Shown here: positions 19,080 to 28,218 of the stretch, in pieces | How the letters are laid out: the number at the start of each line of letters is the position of its first letter | How positions within the stretch are numbered: the stretch's first letter is position 1 | Assembly (NCBI GenBank): GCA_036940085.1 | Contig: JALLBK010000202.1 | Span: 1 to 31,192 of the forward strand | Length of the DNA: 31,192 bases | Source of the DNA: Discostella pseudostelligera | Taxonomy: Eukaryota; Bacillariophyta; Thalassiosirophyceae; Thalassiosirales; Thalassiosiraceae | Direction: 5' to 3' | Notes under the pieces: model-generated | Told to the model about the DNA's origin: nothing | Seen by the model: only the letters and a program-made list of their open reading frames with translations | Databases searched by the model: none | Translations under genes and position numbers: made by a program

Positions 19080-21044
19080 TCATTGTCCTTTTGGAATCGA
19101 ACAATTCCCGGCAATATATTTTTCGACATCTTCGTGGTCAGATGTTTCAACCTCATCGGCACAAGAACTACTATCCTCACTGTTGTCATCGTCGCTGTCT
19201 TCATCATTGAAAAACCTCCGGCGTAGATAGGTGTTCGGCACCACCGATAGAGATGAATCAGATTCCCAATGTATTACGCTAAAGGCCCCAGACTCAAGGT
19301 AGCACATGTGATATGCAAGGACCATCAGCGGTAGATCCGAAAAAGTCACTGTATTCATTAATGTGACAGGCGTCCATTCACAGTCCTCGGCGTCATAAGC
19401 CTCCCAGCTAGTTGCATTGTCTTCAACTCCTGCTCTCTCACAAATAGGACAGTTTCCATTAAGTGTTTTTTCCGCACGTTCGAACGATGCCATCATTACT
19501 TCCGTGGGAGTTGATTCAAATTTCGATGTATTGCTCGAAGATATCTTATCTTTGCTCGAGCCTTTTATTATACAAGCAACCGTCGGTACAAATGAAACGC
19601 TATTATCGTCATCCCATCGAAGTGGTACGCAAGGACCAATTGATATGTCGAAGTCAATTCCCTCCCAATTAACTTCTTGATAACATAATGTTGTTGCAGT
19701 GTAAAATTTCCCATCTTCCCATAATGCAGTAACGGATATTCCTGATGGGAATGTAGTATCATAGTACGCCAGTTTTTCTGCCAAACGAGTAATTGCTGTT
19801 GCGCATTTTAGCGGGCTGAATCCAAATCCAAATGGATGACCGCCAATTATCGCGCCACTGCCCGACGGGAAAGAATTCATGTAAAGGGGCAGCGTAATGG
19901 TCCATTGCGACTGGAAGATGGAATCATACAACTCAATGCATGCCGTGACGTGGTTGACATTACGGTTGTCTTCGTTAACCGAGCTATGGTTGGGTTCAGT
20001 GATGGATATGATACGTCCAGGAAACCAGCCTATGCGAAGGACAGAAGTATTGTCATCGTTTCGATCACTCACAGAATTCCCAACGTATTTGACAAACACT
20101 CCATCACTAACAGTATGACACCGACGAAGAAAAGGTTCCATCCAAGTTTCATCCCGTGATATTCCAATTGACGAACAAGGTATGTCGGATGTGTTCTCAC
20201 GAAAGATGCATGGTCTCTTGAGCAGGTTTCCGTCTTCCATTCCCTCTCCCAAAAAAAGAGTAGTCAACCGATTCCCCTTAATCCTTGCCATTTCATCTGA
20301 AAGATATTCAATGACTTGTTCCCAGGATGGTTGTGTGTAAAAAATGTTGTCCTTGGTTGCATCAAAGTTTGGTGCCATTGTATTCTTGATGGGATGTATG
20401 CCATTTTTTGTTGATAAATAGTACAGATTGCTGTCACCTTTAGAACACCTTAAGTCTCCAGTGAATGCTCGTATCAAACACTCTGTCATTGTCCACTCCA
20501 GGCCAGCTTCATCTGCTGGCGGAACCGACATGATGCATCCATAATTCACGTTCAATGAGGTTGCATCTCGATATTTTTGTACAACAGCTTGTCCGAACCC
20601 CCCAGAATGGCAACAATCAATAATGCACCACACAGTCCCTCCCTTGAACCTTCTTTCCAATAGTTCAATGATATCCGAGTGTTTCAGCCAAGGCTCAGTA
20701 TGTAATTCGCCATTCTTTACACTCTGGTTTACGGTGCAAAACTCTCGATGCTTGCCATGCCCGCCATAATAGAACAATAGAGTGTCCTCGAGATCCTCTT
20801 TCTTCCTCGCAATTGTTCGCCGAGATAACCTCTTTTTGTTCCTTCTTCGCAAATCCAACAGACGATCGAGCGAACGCAATATATTCGATCTGGTCGCCAT
20901 CTCGTCATAAACCTCCACCAGATGCTCCCTGGGGAGTTGGACATGCTGGCCGAGGAGGCAGCGCGCCAAACCGATATCACCGTGGGAGCATCGCTGCTCT
21001 GGCCAATCTTGATTCACCCCGACAATAAAGGCGTAGTATGGCAT
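19080..21044 (-). CDS. C14 caspase-like (metacaspase-related) protein with long C-terminal extension
   Basis: A single exon of 654 residues. The N-terminal ~250 residues have the caspase-fold order: a start strand YAFIVGVN, a helix and strand HLVEVYDE, the catalytic-His strand LLFYYGGHG (H96), and the catalytic-Cys strand IIDCCHSGG (C145 in the DxCHSG position). Metacaspases of this clan cleave after Arg or Lys; substrate preference cannot be read here. No signal peptide is visible, so it is probably cytosolic or nuclear. Beyond the protease domain, residues about 314-382 (FVKYVG...IGWFPGRI...IELYD) and 435-492 (VTALWEDGKFYTAT) have the Trp/Gly pattern of Tudor/Agenet-type barrels; this is tentative. 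The C-terminus has an acidic Asp/Glu/Ser run near 610-640. The usual metacaspase p10 arrangement is not obvious. It faces a small gene across a 265-bp region with three GGCGGGAA motifs. Confidence 0.8.
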   Translation of the reverse strand: MPYYAFIVGVNQDWPEQRCSHGDIGLARCLLGQHVQLPREHLVEVYDEMATRSNILRSLDRLLDLRRRNKKRLSRRTIARKKEDLEDTLLFYYGGHGKHREFCTVNQSVKNGELHTEPWLKHSDIIELLERRFKGGTVWCIIDCCHSGGFGQAVVQKYRDATSLNVNYGCIMSVPPADEAGLEWTMTECLIRAFTGDLRCSKGDSNLYYLSTKNGIHPIKNTMAPNFDATKDNIFYTQPSWEQVIEYLSDEMARIKGNRLTTLFLGEGMEDGNLLKRPCIFRENTSDIPCSSIGISRDETWMEPFLRRCHTVSDGVFVKYVGNSVSDRNDDNTSVLRIGWFPGRIISITEPNHSSVNEDNRNVNHVTACIELYDSIFQSQWTITLPLYMNSFPSGSGAIIGGHPFGFGFSPLKCATAITRLAEKLAYYDTTFPSGISVTALWEDGKFYTATTLCYQEVNWEGIDFDISIGPCVPLRWDDDNSVSFVPTVACIIKGSSKDKISSSNTSKFESTPTEVMMASFERAEKTLNGNCPICERAGVEDNATSWEAYDAEDCEWTPVTLMNTVTFSDLPLMVLAYHMCYLESGAFSVIHWESDSSLSVVPNTYLRRRFFNDEDSDDDNSEDSSSCADEVETSDHEDVEKYIAGNCSIPKGQ

Positions 21045-21133
21045 GAATAATATACCTTTTCCTTATGGTCGTGGATGTGCCGATGATACTGGCCGATTCC
21101 ATCGGAGTGTCCAATTTAACTGAATTGAAATGC

Positions 21134-21213
21134 GGCGGGAAAAAAGATACCGCGGAAGATATGGCGGGAAGAAAGATACGACGGAAGAAAGATATGAGAT
21201 ATGGCGGGAAGAA
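21134..21213. promoter_or_regulatory. Three-copy GGCGGGAA(R)AAAGATA repeat in a divergent promoter
   Basis: Copies start at 21134 (GGCGGGAAAAAAGATA), 21163 (GGCGGGAAGAAAGATA) and 21203 (GGCGGGAAGAAG). The 16-mer GATATGGCGGGAAGAA is an exact direct repeat at 21158-21173 and 21198-21213. The core TGGCGGGAA is the reverse complement of the pair near 15.94 kb. They sit between the caspase-like gene and the small plus-strand gene and are candidate E2F-type elements. Confidence 0.5.
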
Positions 21214-21309
21214 GCCTCCGTCTCTCCATCTCCACGCACTTTCAATTATCTTCTTCATGCCATTGCCTGCGTCTCTCCATACTAGATATTATCCTCTATT
21301 GTCATTGTC

Positions 21310-21846
21310 ATGCATCGTTCTTTTCTTCCTATTGTCGCCTCGACATATCGAGGTTGTCGAGTATGCATTTTCCGACCGTCGCCTCGCTTCATCGCCGAGC
21401 GAGACCGCATCATCAATCGCCGCACCTTTTGTGCCCACCTTCAAACCATGACGCCGATGACGACAGTAGCACTCAACAACACTGGCCGGCAGTTTTCTAT
21501 GGATGGCGGCATCAACGGTAAATTGGGAAAGGCAAGTATTGAATCTGCAAAAGCTACTACCCAATGGAAGCGCAGCCATTATCGTAAAATAGTGGACAAG
21601 TTCCACCAACCTCAACCAACATCGCCAACAACAAAAAATATCACACAGCAACAGGAACCTCTCATCATTGATAATTACGAAGACGTCCAACCCATGTGGA
21701 AAGGAATGGAGAGTCGCGTGACCAAGCGCGTATCATTGACTTTAGATCAACGGGGAGGCGTTAGCGGACGAAGAAATGTTCGAAAGAGTGACGAAGATAT
21801 GTGGTTGGAGTCAGGGTTGTATGATAATGACAAGGCCGATAAATGA
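21310..21846 (+). CDS. Small unknown protein, Arg-rich N-terminus
   Basis: An open frame of 178 residues from the ATG at 21310; an in-frame ATG at 21448 would give 132 residues. I do not recognise a family. The C-terminal ~55 residues (EDVQPMWKGMESRV... RRNVRKSDEDMWLESGLYD) look like a constrained segment, with regularly spaced Trp, Met and charged residues and no low complexity, and are the best argument that it is real. The first 45 residues are rich in Arg, Ser and Phe and poor in acidic residues, which would suit a mitochondrial presequence if translation begins at 21310; otherwise this stretch is 5' UTR. It ends 168 nt before the PPDK stop on the other strand, and a ten-G homopolymer lies just downstream (21864-21873). 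Confidence 0.55.
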   Translation: MHRSFLPIVASTYRGCRVCIFRPSPRFIAERDRIINRRTFCAHLQTMTPMTTVALNNTGRQFSMDGGINGKLGKASIESAKATTQWKRSHYRKIVDKFHQPQPTSPTTKNITQQQEPLIIDNYEDVQPMWKGMESRVTKRVSLTLDQRGGVSGRRNVRKSDEDMWLESGLYDNDKADK

Positions 21847-22014
21847 GTATCTACTAATAAGTTGGGGGGGGGGTAGATCGCATGAATTATCAAATGTCAA
21901 ATGTGAGTTCTTAATACGAACGTTCATCATTCACTCACTATTTTACTACACTGCCTACTGACCTATTCGATTCAAATTCAACACAATCCTAGAAATAAAT
22001 CACATTCGTGCTAT

Positions 22015-25006
22015 TCATGCACTCAACGCGGGCCCACCTACGATATTTGCCGCCACGGGTTCTTGGCAACGAAACGCGTCTCTCCCGAGGGCAACAGCAG
22101 CGCCCTTCTTATCCATTTCCTTGACCGCTGCTCCCTTCGCCTCTTCCATTCGTTTCTTAACTCGGGCTTGACCTGCCGCAAGACGTGCAACTGGGACGCG
22201 GTATGGGGAGCAAGAAACATAATTCAATCCAACAGTATCGAAGAACGCAATACTCTTCGGGTCGCCTCCATGCTCTCCGCAGACCGAGAGCGACAGGTGG
22301 GGATTTGCACTCTTGCCCAACGTGGCAGAAAGTTTCATCAGATAACCCACGCCTTCTTCATCAACTGTTTGAAAGGGATCATCTTCGAAAATTCCGAGCT
22401 CCAAATATTTGGGAATAAATCCATTACTGTCATCACGGGAAATGCCCATGGTCATCTGTGTCAAGTCGTTTGTTCCGTAGGAGAAGAAGGAACAAAGAGG
22501 CTTTCCGTCTTCGTCATCCTTCAATGCTGCAATTTTGTTCGACACAAGTGCAGCTCGTGGGACTTCGATCATTGTCCCAATCTCGTAAGGAATGTCAACG
22601 CCACGTTGGTTTCGGATCCGCTCTGCTTCACGCTTGATGATTATGGCTTGGTCTTTATATTCATTGATAGATCCAATGAGGGGGATCATGATACGTGGGT
22701 GTGGTTTCGCTGTGCTTGGCGACTCTTCCATAAAATCCGCCGCTGCCAACATGATAGCTTCGACTTGCATTTTAGTGAAATCAGGCTTGATGATACCTAA
22801 GCGACAACCTCGGAGACCGAGCATTGGGTTTTCTTCATGCATCGATTCAATTCTGTCCAGCATACGCTTCACATCCTTTCCAAAGCCAAGCTCCTCGGCG
22901 ACTTTTTCTTGCACTTGTTCCGGCCGAGGTAAAAATTCATGTAAGGGAGGGTCCAGAAGCCGAATGGTGACAGGCATGCCATTCATGGCAACAAACAAAT
23001 CCTTGAAGTCAGATCGCTGGAAGTGCTTGATGTGGTCTAAGTCATCGAGGCATTCAGTGTGGAAGATCCAGCGCCTCACAATTGGCAGGCGCTCTGGGCA
23101 GAAGAACATGTGTTCCGTGCGGCACAGCCCAATTCCCATTGCACCATTTCCAGCGGCTTGCAGCGCATCAGGGCCACTGTCGGCGTTGGCCAGTACCTTC
23201 ATGACTCCTTGTTCTTTGTCTGCCCACCCGAGGAGTACTTCAAGATCACCTTTTAGAGAAGGTGTCTTTACTTCAATTGCAGTGTTGATGACCTCGCCAG
23301 TTGCTCCATTGATACTAATGACATCTCCTTCCTTGAACACCACGTTCGTGTCTTTGACCGTCACAGTTTTGTTCGTCTCGCTTACGATGATGTCAGAGCA
23401 CCCACATACGCATGGCTTACCCCAACCCCTGGCAACAACGGCCGCGTGACTTGTCATGCCACCTCTTGCGGTCAAAATGCCAGATGCTGAATGTAAATAA
23501 TCAAAGTATGGTAAGAGTTTGGAGTTTCAGTGCACAATTCGGTTATTAAGTATGTGCACTCACCTGCCCACATGCCACCAACATCTTCCGGGCTGGTTGT
23601 TTCCCTCACCAAAATGACACTTTCTCCATTGGCCTTCATTTCTTCAGCTTTCGCTGGAGTAAAGACGATCTTGCCAACCGCAGCCCCAGGAGAACCAGGA
23701 AGACCCTTCGCGACAACCCCTTTCGTGTATTCATTGGACTCGAGTGCTTCAGGCGAAAAGGTAGGATGCAGAAGTTGCTCCACGTGTCTTGGTTCCACCT
23801 TGAGAAGGGCCTCGCTCTCTGTGCAAATACCCTCTTTGACTAGTTCAGTGGCAATTCTGATGGCTGCAACACCAGTTCGTTTTCCATTGCGGCATTGGAG
23901 CATCCAAAGCTTTCCCTTCTCGACGGTGAATTCGACATCCTGCATATCTTTGAAATAGTGCTCCAACTTATCGACATTCTCAACGAACTTGGCATAACAA
24001 TCGGGCAATACCTCCTTCATTTGTTGAATAGGCTGAGGGGTACGAATTCCAGCAACGACGTCTTCACCCTGTGCGTTGATCAGATACTCTCCATACAAGA
24101 CGTTCTCACCAGTTGATGGATTGCGGCTGAAGGCTACACCAGTACCGGAGTCATCTCCCATGTTACCAAACACCATAGTCTGAATGTTGGTCGCAGTTCC
24201 TAGGAGATTTTTGATGTTGTGGATTTCACGGTACTTCACCGCTCTCGGAGTCATCCAGCTGCCAAAGACGGCCTTGACACATGCATAGAGTTGATCATAT
24301 GGATCAGTAGGAAATTGTTTCTTTTGTTGTTCGTACACTGACTTGTACTCGCGGCAGAGCTTCTTGAGGTCGTTGGTGTTGAGGTCAACATCGTTTGTGG
24401 CGCCGGCATCTTCCTTTACCTTGTCGAGGCGTTGTTCAAATTCTTCATGAGGGATGCCAAGGACAACTTCGCCGAACATATCGAGGAGCCGACGATACGA
24501 ATCCCAAGCGAATCTCTCATTGCTGGTGGTCGATGCAAGTCCTTCAACGGTAGTGTCATTCAAACCAATGTTGAGAACTGTGTCCATCATTCCAGGCATT
24601 GACACTGGGTTGGTAGGTGGTAGGTGGAAGTATCGATGAACAGAATACCACAAATGAGCTGGCACGAAATAAATGAAAGTGCATGGCGAAACGAACTGCA
24701 ATACTCACTAGCGGCGCCGCTGCGGCAAGAAAATAGTAGTGGGTCGTTGTTTGATCCAAACACCTTTCCCATATCCTTCTCAATCCTTGCAACGTTGTCG
24801 CGGACGCTCTTCCATACATCTGCTGGCAAATCATTATCTCTGGCATAAATTTGACATAACGGAGTTGTCAAAGTGAATCCAGGCGGTACATCCACACCAA
24901 TCTTTGACATGACCTGCAGACCAAGTCCTTTTCCGCCAACTATTTGTTTGTCTGGATCGACATCCGGCTTGGGAGCGGAGCCACCGAACGGATAGATGAA
25001 TTTCAT
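22015..25006 (-). CDS. ppdK: Pyruvate, phosphate dikinase (PPDK)
   Basis: Three exons, 25006-24709, 24604-23564 and 23486-22015, splice in frame to about 936 residues, close to the usual 870-950. PPDK interconverts pyruvate, ATP and phosphate with PEP, AMP and diphosphate. Visible landmarks are the N-terminal nucleotide-binding start (VGGKGLGL), the SCRSGAA|MSMPGMMDTVLN segment recreated exactly by splicing, the swivelling phosphohistidine motif TARGGMTSHAAVVAR (H460) and, in the PEP/pyruvate barrel, CRTEHMFF, GLRGCRLGI, SYGTNDLTQMT and CGEHGG. Thr458, two residues before the catalytic His, is the position phosphorylated by the plant regulatory protein and is conserved. The start MKFIYPFGG has an in-frame stop about 20 nt upstream and no leader, so as read the enzyme is cytosolic unless an upstream exon exists. 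It is divergent from threonine ammonia-lyase across a CRE-rich region. Confidence 0.96.
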
Positions 25007-25511
25007 GTTGAGATCTCGATTATCAATTAGAGTTTAGAGTAGTAGATTTCAGGGAGCTTGAGCTTGAGTAAGTAGATTCTGTTTTATGATCCGATCATTG
25101 ATAATCATCTTGGCGTTCTTGATCCAAATCCGAGTTGCACTCTCTCATGCAGATCATTGTTTCATGCCCATCATTATTCAGGGTTCTGGATTTGGAGTGG
25201 AGAGGGTTCTCATCGATCGATGGGGATGTCAAGAAGATTCTTCTTGTGTCGAATAATTATTATTGTGAGAGGAGCTAGCTAGCTGCCAGAAAGCTGCGAG
25301 GTGACGTCACCTCTTCTGACGTCGACGTCACCCTTGCTGACGTCGACTCTACGTCAGCAACTTGAGATGATGAAATTCTCACTTCCACTTCCGCCGTCTG
25401 CCGCCGCTCTGCACCTCACTATTACACTACCAAGTACCATCGATACGAACACTGCTAGGAGCGAGGGGGGAGATCATAAAAACAAACCTCGATCTCGGGC
25501 ACCAAGCTGAT
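25007..25511. other. Divergent promoter between PPDK and threonine ammonia-lyase
   Basis: This 505-bp region holds no defensible gene. It contains the dense TGACGT/ACGTCA cluster at 25302-25356, about 155-210 nt upstream of the lyase start and about 300-350 nt from the PPDK start, and small palindromes such as AGCTAGCTAGCT near 25273. Confidence 0.65.
25302..25356. promoter_or_regulatory. Cluster of TGACGT/ACGTCA CRE-like elements
   Basis: Within 55 bp there are TGACGTCA (25302-25309), the palindrome TGACGTCGACGTCA (25317-25330), TGACGTCGA (from 25338) and ACGTCA (25351-25356). These are bZIP-type half-sites. The same hexamers are the CO2/cAMP-responsive elements described for the Phaeodactylum PtCA1 promoter and bound by bZIP11-type factors. 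Function here is inferred from motif density and from the carbon-metabolism neighbour PPDK. Confidence 0.6.
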
Positions 25512-27223
25512 ATGATTCGTAGCATCTTATCCTCGGCTCCGAGGAGGTCAATCGCATCCTTTTCCCCAACTGCGCTAGCTACCAAGTCAATAGGCTCAGC
25601 ACCATCATTATTTGTCGCTGATGCCCGAGCCGCATCCAATTGTTCTTTCCATGCTCGCTCCGCCATCACCATCAACCGATCCTTCTCGATCGAAGCGGGC
25701 TCAGAGTCAGAAGATGACATTTCGCCAGCATCATCATTCATTGATGAAGATCCATCACCTCCCCGACGAAAGACCAAGACCGAACGTGAAAAGTTACTTG
25801 AATCTCTCCCCGTCACCTATGCAGACATATCCCGGGCCAACGTGGCCATACGCAATGGTGTGAAGCGAACACCCTGCATCAAATCATACTTCCTATCCGA
25901 ATTGCTTGGGGCCAACATATTTCTCAAGACGGAATTTCAGCAATTCACGGGCTCCTTCAAAGAACGGGGGGCCCGGAATGCCATATTGACCTTGTTGCGT
26001 GTTATGGGAAAGGAGAAGTTACAACAGACGGGGGTGATTGCGGCCAGTGCCGGAAATCACGCACTTGCTTTGGCGTATCATGGGAAGGATCTGGGTGTGC
26101 CGGTGACGGTGGTAATGCCGACGGTTGCGCCATTGGCAAAAGTGGATAAGTGTCGAGTGAGTACCAGATCTGTTATAGTTGAGACATGTGCAAATGCTTT
26201 GCTCCCTAATCAAGGTATTGTTTGTTCCATAGAAATTTGGTGCAAAGATTATCATTGAAGGATCCCATATTGGCGAGGCTAAAGCCTACGCCGAACAACT
26301 TATTGCTTCGGAAGGCTTGGAGTATGTGAACGGTTACGATGATCCTCCAATTATTGCTGGAGCGGGTACCCTCGGCATAGAAATCATCGAAGATGTTCCC
26401 TGTGTGGATGTAGTGGTTGTTCCTGTGGGTGGTGCAGGATTGATTGCGGGTATATCCTGTGCAGTCAAAACTCTCAAGCCCGACGTGACTGTGTTTGGAG
26501 TGGAACCTGAATTTGCAGCATCGTACATTGCAGCTTTGAAAGCCGGGAAGCCAGTTCCTGTGGAAGTTACGCCGACACTGGCCGACGGACTCGCCGTACC
26601 GACGGTTGGACCGCATGCGTTTGAGGTTGCAAGACAATATGTTGATGAATGTGTTACATGCACCGAGAAGGAAGTTAGTTTGGCGATATTGCGTTTGATT
26701 GAGAATGAGAAGATGGTGGTCGAAGGTGGAGGAGCGACGGGTTTAGCTGCTCTGTTGCCTGGTGCACAGCTAGATCGGCCAGAGCTGAAGGGAAAGAATA
26801 TCGTTATTCCATTGTGTGGAGGTAATATCGATACCACCGTGTTGGGAAGAGGTTAGTTTAGTTGTTTTATGCCCATTTGTTTTTGGTTCAAAGAGTTCCA
26901 ACTCATGTTTCACGTGACACTTGTGCATGCCAGTACTGGAGCGAGGTCTGGCGGCCGATGATAGATTGAAGGCATTGGTGGCAACAGTTAGTGACAGACC
27001 AGGAGGCATCGCAAGGCTTACGACAGTGTTAGGAAATAATGGCGCCAGTATCAAGGATATCTATCACGAACGAGCTTTCCTTCATGCCAATATTGATCAT
27101 GTCCGTGTAAAGGTTGTGATTGAGCTGCAAGGAAAGGACCATGCACAGAAAATTAAGCAGATATTGATAGCGGAAGGTTACAATCCTGTTTGGGACGATG
27201 ATAACCATAAGAAGATGATTTAA
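25512..27223 (+). CDS. ilvA: Threonine ammonia-lyase (threonine dehydratase), single ACT domain
   Basis: Three exons, 25512-26156, 26233-26851 and 26934-27223, give about 517 residues. The PLP enzyme deaminates threonine to 2-oxobutanoate, the entry to isoleucine synthesis. Visible are the PLP-lysine motif TGSFKERGA (K150), the substrate loop SAGNHA, PVGGAGLIAG, and the phosphate-side Gly motif PLCGGNID. Residues about 430-517 form one ACT domain (TVSDRPGGIARLTTVLGNNG...), matching the single-ACT class rather than the two-ACT plant/enterobacterial IlvA, so isoleucine feedback may differ. The first ~35 residues (MIRSILSSAPRRSIASFS) are Arg/Ser-rich without acidic residues, which suggests a mitochondrial presequence; no diatom plastid signal is seen. 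A Ser/Asp/Glu linker (60-85) precedes the enzyme core. It is divergent from PPDK. Confidence 0.94.
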
Positions 27224-27327
27224 TGCTAGCAACCAAGGAAGATATCAACCACAGTTAGGGGATTAGGTAAATCTCGTTAGTGAAAAGTTGGATTCATTAT
27301 ACATTACATCTGAATCTAAGAAGTCTT

Positions 27328-28023
27328 TTATCTTTTCCTCCTTCCACCTTGATCAGGTCCGGAATGCAATGAATCCAAGTCAGAAACGTCACCGCTTGTC
27401 TTTTCGTGGTGAATCAAACGAATAGGCGGAAGTTTGACTATTGGCCCTTTACTCCTCTCCTTGGTGGCGTTTCTGTACGCCATTTCAGCGAATAGGCCGC
27501 CAGAGAACATTGCATTTTCTACGTCATGATTCGTGTGGCAGTGCAAATACACCGCTTTGTCATCCAGACTCTCCGCAAATTCAGAATCAATTGTGGAGGT
27601 ATCGTCATCATATATCTGCTCCTCGACCTGGGTTTTCAGAATAGGGTGGAGGCTGTGTTTTTGTCGGAATTCTCTGCACAGTTTATCTATTTCTCGTGGC
27701 AACAAGATGTTCTTTACTGCCATGTGTTTGGTCAAACTGCTCCGAGATGATCGGTACGATTGTTGGCTTCTTTTGCTTGCCGAACTTCGTTGTGTTCTGA
27801 AGCTCATCACGCTCTCTGCATCGCTTTCAGTTCGCCTTCGTCTCGTGGACTTACTGGCCTGCTGCAAAGAATCGTTCTTTTGTCGTCGCTTCTCGGGCTC
27901 GTAGAATCCAATCGGTTTCGATAAGTATGGCGAAGTCAAGAATTCAGGAGCAATATTATACTTCCGCCCACCCCAATTCACATCCGAGTTTGACAGTTGC
28001 TGTTGATGCCCGCTCATTTTCAT
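27328..28023 (-). CDS. Unknown Arg/Ser-rich protein
   Basis: A single exon of 231 residues from a true ATG (28023-28021); a second Met follows at codon 3. I do not recognise a domain. A conserved-looking N-terminal block (NWGGRKYNIAPEFLTSPYLS) is followed by an Arg/Ser-rich stretch near 55-95 (for example STRRRRTESD), a helical segment (LPREIDKLCREFRQKHSLHP) and a C-terminal half that includes VYLHCHTNHDVENAMFSGG. There is no signal peptide or membrane helix. It is tail-to-tail with the lyase gene (104 nt) and head-to-head with the SAP-like gene (195 nt between start codons). Confidence 0.62.
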   Translation of the reverse strand: MKMSGHQQQLSNSDVNWGGRKYNIAPEFLTSPYLSKPIGFYEPEKRRQKNDSLQQASKSTRRRRTESDAESVMSFRTQRSSASKRSQQSYRSSRSSLTKHMAVKNILLPREIDKLCREFRQKHSLHPILKTQVEEQIYDDDTSTIDSEFAESLDDKAVYLHCHTNHDVENAMFSGGLFAEMAYRNATKERSKGPIVKLPPIRLIHHEKTSGDVSDLDSLHSGPDQGGRRKR

Positions 28024-28042
28024 TCAATCTCAATCGATAATC

Positions 28043-28063
28043 GTCAAAAGTCAAAAGTCAAAA
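28043..28063. promoter_or_regulatory. (GTCAAAA)3 tandem repeat in a divergent promoter
   Basis: Three perfect 7-nt units GTCAAAA (TTTTGAC on the other strand) lie 20 nt upstream of the minus-strand start codon. TTGAC is the W-box core in plants, but a matching factor in this organism is not established. A TGGCGCCA palindrome lies at 28137-28144 in the same region. Confidence 0.35.
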
Positions 28064-28218
28064 ACATGAACTCATCCGAAACATACCGAAAAATTAAAAA
28101 TGGACCAAATGACGAGACTTTTGAATTTGAACGATCTGGCGCCAACGATGTTTGAGCACTTCAAACGCTACTCTCATTCCTTCTTCTGGCATTACTCACT
28201 CCATTTTTGTTAGCCACC

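Noticed and set aside
21065..21451. Plus-strand frame starting next to the caspase-like gene
   Set aside because: Its Lys/Arg-Gly-rich part is simply the translated GGCGGGAAGAAAGATA promoter repeat, and it overlaps the better frame at 21310.
22592..23449. Long antisense frame (285 codons) opposite PPDK
   Set aside because: A shadow of the strongly biased PPDK coding sequence; no family signal on this strand.
25273..25284. AGCTAGCTAGCT palindrome as a mobile-element or hairpin end
   Set aside because: Too short, no partner repeat or target duplication nearby.
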